DNA of 64,000 nucleotides from NCBI RefSeq assembly GCF_002078875.1, contig NC_034410.1:146658851-146722850 (forward strand), in the 5' to 3' direction. This DNA is from Numida meleagris (lineage: Eukaryota; Chordata; Aves; Galliformes; Numididae). This document shows, piece after piece, positions 44,266-54,817 of this stretch (its first letter is position 1; every line of letters starts with the position of its first letter). The position numbers were made by a program, and so were the translations under genes. Below the pieces are notes generated by a model. That model was given only the letters and a program-made list of their open reading frames with translations. It was not told where the DNA came from and searched no databases.

Positions 44266-44375
44266 ACATTTCAGTTGGGAACGACCTTCAAGGATGATCT
44301 AGTCCAAATGTCTGACTTCTTCAGGGCCAACCAAAAGTTACAGCATATTCTTGAGGGCAATATCCATAAAGGTAT
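44266..44375 (-). mobile_element. CR1 3'-end fragment bordering the satellite
   Basis: Reverse CR1: 'acatttcagttgggaacgac', 'cttcaaggatgatctagtcc', 'cttcttcagggccaaccaaa', 'catattcttgagggcaa'. The octamer tail is replaced by the GGAAA array. Together with 43655-43820, two CR1 3' ends converge on the array. Confidence 0.9.
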
Positions 44376-46307
44376 TTCAACAGCAGCTACTTGACCTTCA
44401 CTGAAATGAAGACAAAAGGCTGAAGGCACAGTTTATATTGACTACAGGTATTTCAACATTTTCAAAGCTTTCCATGAAAAAATCATCAGTAAGTACCCAA
44501 GACTTCTCTTTCTTGTGTAAATGATCAGTTGTAGCCATTTGTCCCTTGGTTCACTAGAACAAGAAAGTTCTGACCAGGTGTTGTACACATCCCAGAGCAT
44601 ACCCAGCAGCATGGTTAATTCAGCTCTGCCATACTGCAGAGAGTATCTCAACCTCATCCCCTCAGACCAACGGTATCATGAAATCCAGCTTCAGAAGACG
44701 TCTCTTCTTTCCCTCCTTGTGCTCACGTGGTGATTATTTTCCTGATTTCTTTTGAGTTAGCTTTGAAACCAGAAATAAACCAACCCCAGGGGTAACTTAC
44801 TTGGTAACTACTGAGATGTGGATGTCCCATGGATGCCACTGTGTTCATCACTTCTCAAAGTGAGATACAAGGCTTGCGGGGCAGGTTCCCTTCCCACACT
44901 TATGTTCCTACACCCTCTTTTCTCTGATCCGTGTCTGAGGCTGGTTGAAAATCAGGAAGGCAGAGATGGATTTCTGAGGTCTTTAAGCCCTTGTAGCAAG
45001 AGCAGGTGGTTGAGTAAAAAGGATATTGCTCTGGATCCAGCCTATAGCCCTGGCCTTTAAACCTACTCCTTTACAGGGTTACCTGGCCCCTCTCCACTGA
45101 TGGGAAATCTCTTTCGCCTGCAGGACAGGGTGATCTGAAAGGGCAACACAGCACTGGTATTTACCAACATTGGTATCATCGCTCTCAAATCTCTGGCATT
45201 TTAATGGGATGTGCCAGGCCATGAAACTGGATGGTTCTTTTCTCTCTTCATTTAGAGATGGAGAAACTGAGGCAAGAAGGCAGTGAGCTAAGAGCTTGCC
45301 CAACTTATACGTCATCCATCTCACTGGAGACACATAGACTTTGCATGAAACATTTCACCCTGATGTTTTGGGAACAGTTTAGAAGGTCACACCCTAAAGC
45401 AGCCAGTATCTCCCCATTCTGGGATCTGTGGCAGACCAGCTCAGCCCACACCAGTTGTCTACCTTGTATTGAACTGATCCTACCACAGCAGTACATGCTT
45501 CATGGCTTGGACCTTAGTTTCTTCCCATTTCCTACATATATTTTCGTGCTATGTGAAATCAAACCTCCATCCGAATTTCAGAGATAAGACAGTAAAATCC
45601 CCCCGGAAAGAGGCAGGTAGTGTCCAGAATAACCGGGAGTGAGAGGAGGTGGATGCGATTCCTGGGCTGGCTCTTGGAAGCACAGTGGACACAAAACACC
45701 AGGTCATGCTCTATTGCCATGACCTCAACCTTCTGGCTCCGAATTGCTAAATGCAACTTAATAGCAGCTATTTCTGCCCCTAAGCAGCAGTAATATTAAA
45801 CGCTGGACCCCTGGCTTGCCCATGCAAAGCTGTCTGCCTGCTTACTCTCCCAACTTTCAAGAGATTGTGCTCAATGAGGTGCTAATCTGCAACTCCCAGG
45901 AGAAGAGTTTGAGCCTTACTAATGCTGATTGCACTGGAGTCATGTCACCTACTCTCCTGTTTGCTGCTCTGCTGTGAGCTTTACATATTTTTGGCCATAC
46001 CACCTCTAGGTGGTGGCCAGGCAATCCTGGGCAAGCAAAGTTGCTTCACCCACATGGGGGACTTGTACCCAAGCTGAGCCCTCAAGCCTTGAACCTCCCA
46101 GTGAGAATAACCACAATGTCAGCAGCACACCATCATGTTACCCCTGAGCTTATTATGTAGTTAAACCTCTGGACTGCAGGTTTTGTAACAAGCTAAAAAG
46201 CTCAACACAGTGAAAGGGAGAAGGGAACTGTCTGTTTACTGGGCTTTCATTTAACGAAATAGGTTTTTTTTATGTTCATGAAATATTTCATGATCCTTAT
46301 GAGGAGG
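44376..46307. other. Unique sequence, nothing recognised (1.9 kb)
   Basis: No repeat or gene is recognised. Frames up to 118 codons at 45231-45587 have no domain. Confidence 0.5.
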
Positions 46308-46375
46308 TCATAGAATCATTATAGAATCATTAAGGTTGAAAAAGACTACTAAGATCAACTGTCCAAATGTCAACC
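46308..46375 (-). mobile_element. CR1 3' terminus
   Basis: Reverse CR1: 'tcatagaatcattatagaat', 'cattaaggttgaaaaagact', 'actaagatcaactgtcc'. It is followed within 11 bp by another reverse CR1. Confidence 0.93.
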
Positions 46376-46385
46376 TTACTGGCAG

Positions 46386-46542
46386 CCATAGAATCATAGA
46401 ATTGTTTGAGTTGAGAGGGACCTTGTAAGGCTATCTACTCCCACTCTCCTGCAATGAACAGAGACACCTACAGCTAGATCAAATGCTGTGAGCTTCCTCC
46501 AGCTTGACCTTGACTGTCTCCAGGGATGGAGCATCCATCACA
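46386..46542 (-). mobile_element. CR1 element, 3' part of an interrupted copy
   Basis: Reverse CR1: 'catagaatcatagaattgtt', 'tgagttgagagggaccttgt', 'caatgaacagagacacctac', 'agcttgaccttgactgtctc', 'gatggagcatccatcaca'. It breaks there; the continuation 'tctctgggcaatctgtt' is found at 47406 on the far side of a forward CR1. Confidence 0.94.
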
Positions 46543-47400
46543 ATCTGCCTGGGGGTAGCAAGGCCCTACAGAGGGATCTGGACAGGCTGGATCGCTGGGC
46601 TGAAGCCAATGGGATGATGTTCAGCAAGACCAAGTGCTGGGTCCTGCACTTTGGCCACAACAAGCCCAGGCAGCGCTACAGGCTTGGGGCAGAGTGGCTG
46701 GAAGATTGTGTAGAGGAAACGGACCTGGGGGTGTTGTTTGATGCTCGGCTGAGCATGAGCCAGCAGTGTGCCCAGGTGACCAAGAAGGCCAATGGCATCC
46801 TGGCTTGGATCAGAAATGGTGTTGCCAGCAGGAGTAGGGAAATAATTGCTCCTCTGTACTCAGCACTGGTGATGCTGCACCTCAAGTACTGTGTCCAGTT
46901 TCAGGCCCCTCACTGCAAGAAAGACATTGAGGCATTGAGGCCCTGAAGCATGTTCAGAGGAGGGTGACAAAGCTGGTGAGGGGTCTGGAGCACAGGCCTT
47001 ATGAGGAGCGGCTGAGGGAGCTGGGATTGTTCAGTCTGGAGAAGAGGAGGCTCAGGGGAGACCTTATCACTCACTATGACTACTTGAAGGAAGGTTATAG
47101 TGAGCTGGGGGTCAGCCTCTTCTCTCTTGTCACAGTGACAGGACAAGGGGGAATGGCCTCCAGTTGCACCAGGGGAGATTTAGGCTGGACATTAGGAAGT
47201 ATTACTTTTCTGAAAGAGTGGTCAGGTGCTGGAATGGGCTGCCCAGGGAGGTGGTTATCACCGTCCCTGGAGGTGTTCAAGAAACGTTTAGATATAGCGT
47301 TGAGAGACATGGTTTAGTGGAGTTATTGGTGGTAGGTGGATGGTTGGACTGGATGATCTTGTAGGTCTTTTCCAACCTAGCTAATTCTATGATTCTATGA
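46543..47400 (+). mobile_element. CR1 element, longest copy (about 860 bp), nested
   Basis: This is the longest and one of the best-preserved CR1 copies. It covers the last third of ORF2 and the full 3' UTR, ending 'tagctaattctatgattcta'. It sits inside a reverse CR1 (46386-46542 plus 47401-47433), with 'atcaca' on both sides (46537-46542 and 47400-47405) as a possible short target-site duplication. By eye it is about 95% identical to the copy at 62803-63391. Confidence 0.97.
46554..47317 (+). pseudogene. CR1 ORF2 C-terminal remnant, frameshifted
   Basis: Encodes the RT-distal part of CR1 ORF2. It runs from [20 protein letters not shown] through [20 protein letters not shown] to [16 protein letters not shown] in one frame. 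It then shifts frame because 'cattgagg' is tandemly duplicated (46925-46932 and 46933-46940). The rest, [20 protein letters not shown] to the stop at about 47317, lies in another frame. The catalytic FADD box is not included. It is not functional. Confidence 0.92.
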
Positions 47401-47433
47401 TCACATCTCTGGGCAATCTGTTATGGAATTGCC
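47401..47433 (-). mobile_element. CR1 element, remainder of the interrupted copy
   Basis: 'tcacatctctgggcaatctg' and 'ttatggaattgcc' form the expected continuation of the reverse CR1 at 46386-46542. The reverse strand reads RLPRDV-like. It is short, but the junction order supports it. Confidence 0.85.
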
Positions 47434-49485
47434 TTTGCCAACACATATAGATCTGGTAGGAAGCAAAATAACTGCATGAGCAAATGGATCCTACTGAGCC
47501 CATGCAACATCCCAAGCAGCAGGAGGTTGTTTTGTCCTTGAGCACATCTGGAACAAATAGAGCCATAGAAGAAGTCTTGAGGCAACATGGGTGCAAGCAG
47601 AAAAAGTTAAAGCTATCAAGCAAATATTGTTCCTCCATTTTCTCAGGCAACGACAAGCAGAAAATATTTGCTCTAAATAACATCATCCCTGCTGGAGGCA
47701 TCTCCCAAACCAACAACTCCTCGACAGAGATTGAGCTCCATGCTGAGTCTTTCTCTTCCAGCACAGGGGACACACAGGACTGAGGAACCTGTGCCATGGG
47801 GACATTTCCAACACATCCTCCTGTGACATCTCTGAGACTACCTCTGGCCAGACAGATCCAGAAGTCAGATTGAAAGGGTCTGCTCCAGACTCAGTAATCA
47901 AAAGACTATTCCTTCTGCTGAAGTGTTTTTAAATGAAAAAAAATGGAATACAGAATAACACAAAACTGCATGTGTCATTCAAATTTCTTTTATTCTGCAT
48001 CAAAGTAAGGCAGAGGATTTTTTGAGATTTCATTTCCAACACAGAAACAAAATAAAATGCAGGGAGCATTTTTCCTTTACAGGGATCTGTTTTTTCCCTT
48101 TTATAATAATTATTTTTTCCTCCTTTACTTCTTCCTTCACTACTGGTGAAAAAAGAGGAAATTTGGTTTGTTGGTTTAAAGAGGAAAAGAAGAAAAAATA
48201 AAAAGAAGCCAAGTGACAAATATAAAGGCAACCTCCAGCAGAAAATATAGCAAAAAGACACAGCTCCCTATTAGGATTTTGCACAGAAATGCTTCCTAGA
48301 CCCAGAACCCAGGAGCATCTCTGGCTGCTGTCAAAAGCAGATGAACTGCTCTGGACTGCACTAGCTCATTCTTTCTACACAGTGATGTTTTCCATTCTGT
48401 CAGAGCTTTCATCTCTCCAAGGACTTTAGCAGGGGGATTCTCTGAGGGTCCCACAAGATAGAGGAGGACTATGACAGGACAGACATGGATCTTCAGTGGT
48501 CTGTCATCAGCTGTCTGTCTCATTACACTTCATGTCCCTTCAGATCATCCACTATCCATGTCCCTTAGATCTCAGTTATTGCAATAGCAGCTTGGCTAAA
48601 GTTTTTTAATTTAAAGCAATAAATGATCACCAAATTCCACCCTAATTTTTTTTCTTTTTTTTTTCATTCTTTATGTGTGTATCAATCCTGAGAAATTCAA
48701 AACCAGAACACATATCAGCATGAAGTTTCAAATGAGTCATGGGGGCACTACAGGAATCCAGCTATGTGCTATAATCTGTTTTTTGATTCAACTTATCTTA
48801 CAGCAGACATAGTCTATGAGATCTAGAAACCAAAGGCAAAGCTTGACCAATGCAAACTGGTGATGCACTGCAAGATGCTAATGCAGGGGGTAATCAGCCC
48901 TTGGTAAGAAGGAAGGAGCACTTTGTTATTGTCCCTTCAGCTTTTGCAGATACTGGTGTTACATGAGATGCTCCTGTCCAGCCAGCAGTTATGTGGTTCC
49001 AAAGCAGAGATAACTCTGGGTATGTTGCATGGCCATGAAGGCTGCACAAATGCAAAGCTTTAACCAATCAGCCATACCCAACAGGATATCTGGGGCAACA
49101 GGTTCCAAACTCTTCCAGGACTTCAGGCTTTTCCACATTCTTGTCTCTGGGGCATTGTGCAAGTCTGGATACATCTTGGACTATTATAAGGCATTGAGCT
49201 TTCTACACTGCTGACACTCAAACATGCACCAGGAAGAGAAAGGAGAGGTTAGGAAATATTCATTTTCTTTTTGTTATGGTACTACAGTGCAAAAGGCCTC
49301 TGATCCTTGTTCAAAAATGCACCAACAATTTCAGATGCAGAGTGGTCTCATGCGGCACTGCAGGGTTCAATAGGCACATCCAGGGAGTGTGAACCTAACT
49401 AGTAAGGATAACACATCACCTAGCCAGCTTGTGGCACAGAGGAGAAAGAGAATTAGACACCTAAACGACAGGCTTGGAAGAGGGT
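47434..49485. other. Unique sequence, no gene recognised (2 kb)
   Basis: T- and A-rich patches lie at 48080-48210 and 48645-48665. No transposon is recognised. Frames of up to 110 codons are artefacts of A/T-rich composition or show no domain. Confidence 0.5.
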
Positions 49486-49547
49486 AGAAGGAAGGAAGGA
49501 AGGAAGGAAGGAAGGAAGGAAGGAAGGAAGGAAGGAAGGAAGGAAGG
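49486..49547. repeat. (GGAA)n tetranucleotide array, left of gap
   Basis: Perfect AAGG/GGAA units run from 'gggtagaaggaagg' into the gap. Confidence 0.98.
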
Positions 49548-49737
49548 NNNNNNNNNNNNNNNNNNNNNNNNNNNNNNNNNNNNNNNNNNNNNNNNNNNNN
49601 NNNNNNNNNNNNNNNNNNNNNNNNNNNNNNNNNNNNNNNNNNNNNNNNNNNNNNNNNNNNNNNNNNNNNNNNNNNNNNNNNNNNNNNNNNNNNNNNNNNN
49701 NNNNNNNNNNNNNNNNNNNNNNNNNNNNNNNNNNNNN
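49548..49737. other. Assembly gap (190 N)
   Basis: 190 undetermined bases lie inside a perfect GGAA array, with the same repeat phase on both sides. The gap is most likely more of the same repeat. Confidence 0.99.
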
Positions 49738-49805
49738 AGGAAGGAAGGAAGGAAGGAAGGAAGGAAGGAAGGAAGGAAGGAAGGAAGGAAGGAAGGAAGG
49801 AAGGA
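49738..49805. repeat. (GGAA)n tetranucleotide array, right of gap
   Basis: Perfect GGAA units end at 'ggatgaataggc'. Long frames through the array on both strands (Ser-Phe-Leu-Pro or Lys-Glu-Gly-Arg periodic) are not genes. Confidence 0.98.
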
Positions 49806-50527
49806 TGAATAGGCAGACGGATGGAAAGATGTGAGTGTTTTATTTTTTCCAATCTTAATGACAAGAATAGTTACACTTGAGCTTGTAGATCTCATCAGAC
49901 AATCCACAGATTGTTCAAAAGGGTCGCATTCCACATTCTTCATACATGGAAAGTGCTGATCAAAGCAATCTGGCAGGTTATAAGCTGCTCCCACATTGTG
50001 CCTAGCAGTTTCCATGCACACCAACCAGCCCTCATGAGCAGTGCCACTTCCCTGTCCCCAGAGTTAAGGCTATGCCTGAGATGCACTCAGGCATTAAAAG
50101 TGATTTGACAGCTGCCAGCCAGCAACATCCCATCTTGGGCAAAGGGCTACGCGATCTCCAAAGTCCTCTGATCCCACTGCACCTTGGCTGGATACAAGCT
50201 CAGCCTGGAGGTGCACAGGGATGCAAAGATCTTGTACAACTTCAAGTCCATGCATGGAGCTGGAGTAAGCATTCAGCATCACATCACTACATCTGAATAG
50301 GGAGGACCCATGTCACCTTTCTAAGAATGTCTGTGGAGTGGGAGAACACATCTGGGGTCACACTAGCTCCTCTTGGTGTCATCAGGGAGAAGCAGACATT
50401 TTCAAGTGTGATTTATCTGCTTTCTGAAGACATCAGTGTTCAGATGAGATGAATTGCCCCTCCAGCAGAGACAGCTTTTCTCCCTGGCAGCAGAGATGAC
50501 CACAATGAGTGCAGATAGCTGTATTTA
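49806..50527. other. Unique sequence, nothing recognised
   Basis: A 20-bp 'ttttccaatcttaatgac' at about 49845 resembles a decayed CR1 3' end, but it is too short to call. Otherwise no repeat or gene is recognised. Confidence 0.5.
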
Positions 50528-50592
50528 ATCACAGAATCATTAAGGTTGGAAAAGACTGCTAAGATCATCTAGTCCAACCATCAACCCATCAA
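50528..50592 (-). mobile_element. CR1 3' terminus
   Basis: Reverse CR1: 'atcacagaatcattaaggtt', 'ggaaaagactgctaagatca', 'tctagtccaaccatcaaccc'. It is about 65 bp. Confidence 0.95.
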
Positions 50593-50897
50593 CTCTATTT
50601 GAAGTGATGAGTCCCTCCTGGCATCTTTTTATTTACATAAAAGCAAGTTGCACGAGTACTTCCACACTAAAAACACCCATCACTTTCAAAATCCTCATGA
50701 GAAGAAGCCACCAAACTTCACTGTCACTCTTATATGCACACAGATTTCCTCCAGACTCTGGAAAGCTCAGCTCCAGAGGAAAACCTGCCTAGGAGAGGGG
50801 CTTTGCCCCTTTTCTCCCATGGAGTGTTCATGTGGGGAAGTCCCAACCTCAGAGCAGAGGGTTTACTGCCCAAACCTATGCTGGCACATGACATTTA
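50593..50897. other. Unique sequence, nothing recognised
   Basis: This spacer of about 300 bp between two reverse CR1 ends holds no recognised repeat or gene. Confidence 0.5.
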
Positions 50898-50958
50898 GAA
50901 TCACTGAATCATAGAATATCCTCACTTGGAAGGGACCCATAAGTATCATCTAGCCCAT
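50898..50958 (-). mobile_element. CR1 3' terminus
   Basis: Reverse CR1 of the 'ggacccataag' type: 'gaatcactgaatcatagaat', 'atcctcacttggaagggacc', 'cataagtatcatctagccca'. Confidence 0.94.
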
Positions 50959-51279
50959 TTTTTGAAACATCTCCTGGATTTGGATCAAAATCACGGGCTT
51001 GAGGGTGCATGAAGAACCTGCAGCAGAAGCAGCATTTGAACTCCTGAATCCCAAGGTGACAGTGTCACTGAAAGTCCCCTTCCAACATACTGTAAGAAAG
51101 GGAACAACAGGGAGCTGGGAGACACACTCATTGGTGACGACAGGAGGTAACATTCCCCGAATTATTCACAACACAGCCCATGGCAGGAACAGGGGAAAGG
51201 AGGTGGGAGGGAGGCAGAGAGGAGGAAAAAACACACACAACAAGCTTGTCAGTTGACTTCTTAAGCAAAAGCCAGCAAA

Positions 51280-51435
51280 CCGTGCAGTCAGGAGCCGAGT
51301 CGGGTTTCTCCCAATTAAATTTAACAAGTGACGCCCCTGAATCTTTCATGAGCATTCGAGAAATTTTAGCCCATCTGTCTTGATGTGTGCACATACAAGA
51401 CTCACGCTTTTAAACGGAGCGACATGGCAGCGATC
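51280..51435. promoter_or_regulatory. Candidate conserved noncoding segment (CpG-retaining)
   Basis: Nine CpGs lie in about 150 bp, with 'gagccgagtcgggtttctcc', 'caattaaatttaacaagtga', 'atgagcattcgagaaatttt' and 'cttttaaacggagcgacatg'. There is no repeat homology and no convincing frame. Retained CpGs in AT-leaning text are unusual here. The functional reading is inferred. Confidence 0.3.
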
Positions 51436-51639
51436 AAGCCCTGCCTTTTTGTAGCAGCACTGGTGATGCCTGGGAGACTTCAATACCCTTTGCGATAGGT
51501 GGCAAAGGGATGAGGGTGGGCACATGGTCGGAGATGGAGGTGGCCATAGGAGCTTTTGGCTGTGCCATCTGCAGGGTGCAGCTTGCCATGGTGACTCCTT
51601 TGGGAAAGGCACTGCCCCCCATCTCCACCACCCTCCCTT

Positions 51640-51790
51640 CCTCCTGCGTGATCGATTGTCACTTTAATTATCTGTCGGCCCCGCAATGTGTCGGCAGGTT
51701 CCCCAATCTGAGTCAGGCTTCAGAGTGGCTCCCAGGTCTCGGCATGATTCGCGTGCACAGCGGAGGCTGCTTTCAATTAAAAGCTTAGAG
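51640..51790. promoter_or_regulatory. Candidate conserved noncoding segment (CpG-retaining)
   Basis: Nine CpGs lie between 51645 and 51765. A TAATTA core lies at 51665-51670 ('cactttaattatctgtcgg'), with 'gatcgattgtcac', 'ggcatgattcgcgtgcacag' and a terminal 'tttcaattaaaagc'. Palindromic and homeodomain-like motifs cluster here, as in a developmental enhancer. Inferred only. Confidence 0.32.
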
Positions 51791-52000
51791 CTAACCTGAA
51801 AGAAGCTGCTGAGCACTGAAACAGGGAGAGGAGGGGAGGGCAAGGAGCTGAGTGAGGAGGATGCCACCAGGTTGCAAGGAGGGTTGCAAGGCTGCCAACA
51901 GCAGGGTGGATTGGGAGAAGTGGGGGGAACCTCACCCCCGGGAGAAGGAGGATAAATGCCATCCTCCTAGAGATGCTCAGCATAAGGATGTCTTTGGAGA

Positions 52001-52100
52001 ATTATAGAATCATAAGATCGTTTGAGTTGGAAGGGACCTCAAAGATCATCTAGTTCCAGCCACCCCCTGCCATGAGTAGAGTTGCCAACTACCTAGATCC
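52001..52100 (-). mobile_element. CR1 3'-end fragment
   Basis: Reverse CR1: 'attatagaatcataagatcg', 'tttgagttggaagggacctc', 'aaagatcatctagttccagc', 'ccctgccatgagtagagttg'. It ends at 'ctacctagatcc'. Confidence 0.94.
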
Positions 52101-53940
52101 CAGGGGAGCCCAGGTGGAAGGACCTATGCTGGGGAGAACTATTTCACATCAATGGATAGATCTATGCCAGCTCTAGAAATAAATGTATTCACAAACTGGA
52201 CAGAGCTAGACATAGGCTGGCTGCTGAATTATCTCCAATATAGCTCAAAACAGGTGCAGCGTTGTATCATCAACAACACCATCCCCAGTCGCACAACCCT
52301 GTCCTTATTCATCTTGTTCTGCACAGCTCTCCCAGCCCTCCAGCAGGCACAGCACCCACCATGGAGTTTCAATCCCTCCCCCCTTGTATATCTCCTGGAT
52401 GACTAAGGAAGTCACAGTCCTCATCCCAACCTCATTCCCAATTTCCAGCCCATGGAATGGTGCTGCCTTTTGGCTCACGCACAGATTGGGACAGGTGGTG
52501 TCAGCCTCTGGAGGATCCAAACTCACAGGTGCAGAGAGATGAAATTTCTTTATATGTTTCAGCAGGGGAATTTCTCAATGAGGACAATCCTCCTTGGGCA
52601 CTGTTTCTCTTTGTTTGCATCTACTGAATCTCTTCCCTGTTGTTGCTGCCTCTCCTCTTACCTCAGGGGCTGGTGGGACCCAAAAGCTCATAAACGCCCT
52701 AAAGACAGACAGACTGCAGAATGGTCTCCTGTACCTGGAGGGCAGAGGTCCCCCAGGAAAGGAGGGATGTTTAGGCTGCTCTAACTAGAAGCAAAAGGTA
52801 GAAAATTCACAGTTTCACACACTGTGAAGGAGACATAATGGGTTCTGCTGTTGTTCCCAGAGGAGACCATGAAAACCCTGCAACAGCAGGCATCTCCATC
52901 CCTACCACCTCAGGGAAAATCCTGGCCCTCCTGGGAATGGAGCAGATGGTATAATGAGTCTTTAGCATCTTCCAGCTCTCCAGTCATCCCCATCCAAGAC
53001 AAGCTTGCATTCAGAGCTTGGGCTTCAGCTCTAGGTCCCATCCCAAGGCAGATGCAGTCCAGGCCCTTTCTACTGAGTGATGAGGAAGGCAAAACCCAGC
53101 CTTCAGGTGAAGAAGGGAACTGAGAAATTTCCCCAAGCTCAACTTTGTTCACAATACCCCATGTAGTTTCTTGCAAGCTCCTTTGGCTGCCTACTGCTAA
53201 GAGCAATCACTGAGTTTTTGTGGACAAGGGTGTTGTTCCTAACCAGATGCAAAGCAGTCTGGAGAGAAATTTTCCCAGCCTTCAATCTCTTGGAGACACT
53301 CATGGATACAAGCAAGGTATTAGATCACTTTTGGCCGCACTGGGCTGAGAAATCAGCTCTGGCTGCACTGGATATATAAGCTTATGGTTTTGTCCCATGG
53401 TTTTGATGCACTTATTTACATTACAGTGTGCCACTTCTGTCTAGTTATAATATTGCATGCAATGCAGTTAGAAGATGCATGACCTGCAAAGTTTCGAAGG
53501 AAAGGAAATATCTTTTAGATCAACTGAGGCAGTTGAGGAAAGTAGAGAGGTTCTCTGAAACACCAACACTTCAAGTGCACAGTAAAGAGCACCAAGACAA
53601 ATCCAGGACAAGGGCATGGGTGCTGTAGGACCTGACAGCTCTTTGACCCAAAGCTACTGCCTTCTTGCTGTCCCTGACAGAAAGAAATTAATGTCCCCAG
53701 TCTAGCTGTGCTCTCTGCAAGCATTAGAGTAAGCTTCTGCAAGGAATGGATCAGGGTTGAAATGAACCAAGGGAAAAAAAGACAGAGGGCTTATTCAGCC
53801 ATAAAAAAAAATACAAAGGACTTTTCTCACTCTTTTGGACCCCTGCTGAGAAGAGCTGGAAGTCTTAGACAATGGTCATCAAGGAGTAAAACATCCCTTC
53901 TCCTCTGCCTAGTGGTTATCCTCACTGGTACCCCATGATA
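52101..53940. other. Unique sequence, nothing recognised (1.8 kb)
   Basis: No repeat is recognised. Frames of 60-110 codons on both strands overlap and lack domains. Confidence 0.5.
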
Positions 53941-54130
53941 TTGGGATATTAGAAAAAAAATTATTCTCTGAAAGAGTGGTCAGGCATTGGAACAGGCTGC
54001 CCAAGGAGATGGTAAAGTCACTAATCCTGGAGGTGTTCAGGAGAAGGGTAGATGTGGCACTGAGGGACATGGTTAGTAGTCATGGTAATGATGGGTTGAT
54101 GGTTGGACTGGATGATCTTAGAGGTCTTTT
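53941..54130 (+). mobile_element. CR1 3' fragment, tail replaced
   Basis: Forward CR1: 'attctctgaaagagtggtca', 'ggcattggaacaggctgccc', 'atcctggaggtgttcaggag', 'gatgggttgatggttggact', 'ggatgatcttagaggtct'. A run of T replaces the usual 'tttccaacc...attctatg' tail. Confidence 0.94.
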
Positions 54131-54230
54131 TTTTTTGCCTTTTCCAGAGGCAAGAGGTCAGAAATCCAGAGCTGCATAGAGAGACAGATATAACGAGTAA
54201 ATTACAGTGTGAAAAAAAGTGATGAGAAAG

Positions 54231-54817
54231 AGGTTTAGAGGATGGGATGGAGAAGGACAGACTGGAGAGTTGGGAAGGAAGGAACTTGATGAGGTTTAAC
54301 AACAGCAAATGTAGAGTCTTGCTCCTGGGGAGTAATAACTGCATGCATCAGTACAGGTTGGGGGATGACCTGCTGGAGATGAGATCTGAGAGAAGGACCT
54401 AGGGGTCCTGTTGGATAACAGGTTGGCCATGAGCCAGCAGTGTTCCCTTGTGGCCAAGAAGGCCAATGGGATCCTGGGATGCATTAAAAATAGTGCAGCC
54501 AGCAGATTGAGGGAGGCTACCCTTCCCCTCTACTCTGTCCTGGTGAGGCCACATTTAGAATACTGTGTCCAGGTCTGGACATACTAGTTCAAAAAAGACA
54601 GGGATCTTCTAGGTGTCCAGCACGGGACCACAAAGATGATAAAGGGCCTGGAGCATCTCCCATAGGACGAAAGGCTGGGTGACCTGGATCTGTTCAGCCT
54701 GGGGAAAAGAAGACTGAGCGGGGATCTGATAAATGTTCTAAATATCTAAAGAGAGGTGGGAGGCAAATGGATGAGGCCAGACTCTTCTCAGTGGTGTGTA
54801 GTGATAGGGCAAGTAAT
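54231..54817 (+). mobile_element. CR1 element, ORF2 C-terminal region (about 585 bp)
   Basis: Forward CR1 covering the same region as the copy at 46543 but of an older, more diverged type: 'ggaacttgatgaggtttaac', 'ggttggccatgagccagcag', 'ggccaagaaggccaatggga', 'gaggccacatttagaatact' and 'gatctgttcagcctgggg'. Stops (for example 'catactag', 'cccatagg') break the frame. Its 3' part is missing where a reverse CR1 begins. Confidence 0.95.

Larger units (their letters stand above)
50959..52000. other. Unique sequence with two CpG-retaining segments
   Basis: No transposon is recognised. G/A-rich text lies at 51180-51235 and 51815-51860. The CpG-retaining segments at 51280-51435 and 51640-51790 are listed separately. 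Confidence 0.5.

Noticed and set aside
43737..44394. Long periodic frames (Lys-Gly-Arg or Leu-Pro-Cys-Ala) through the pentanucleotide array
   Set aside because: They are translations of simple repeats across an N gap and have no coding evidence.
49845..49866. 'ttttccaatcttaatgac' as a CR1 3' end
   Set aside because: It has only about 20 bp of similarity and no octamer tail, too little to distinguish from chance.
49367..50024. Frames of 165-187 codons rich in Ser-Phe-Leu-Pro or Lys-Glu-Gly-Arg
   Set aside because: They are artefacts of the GGAA array and the 190-N gap.
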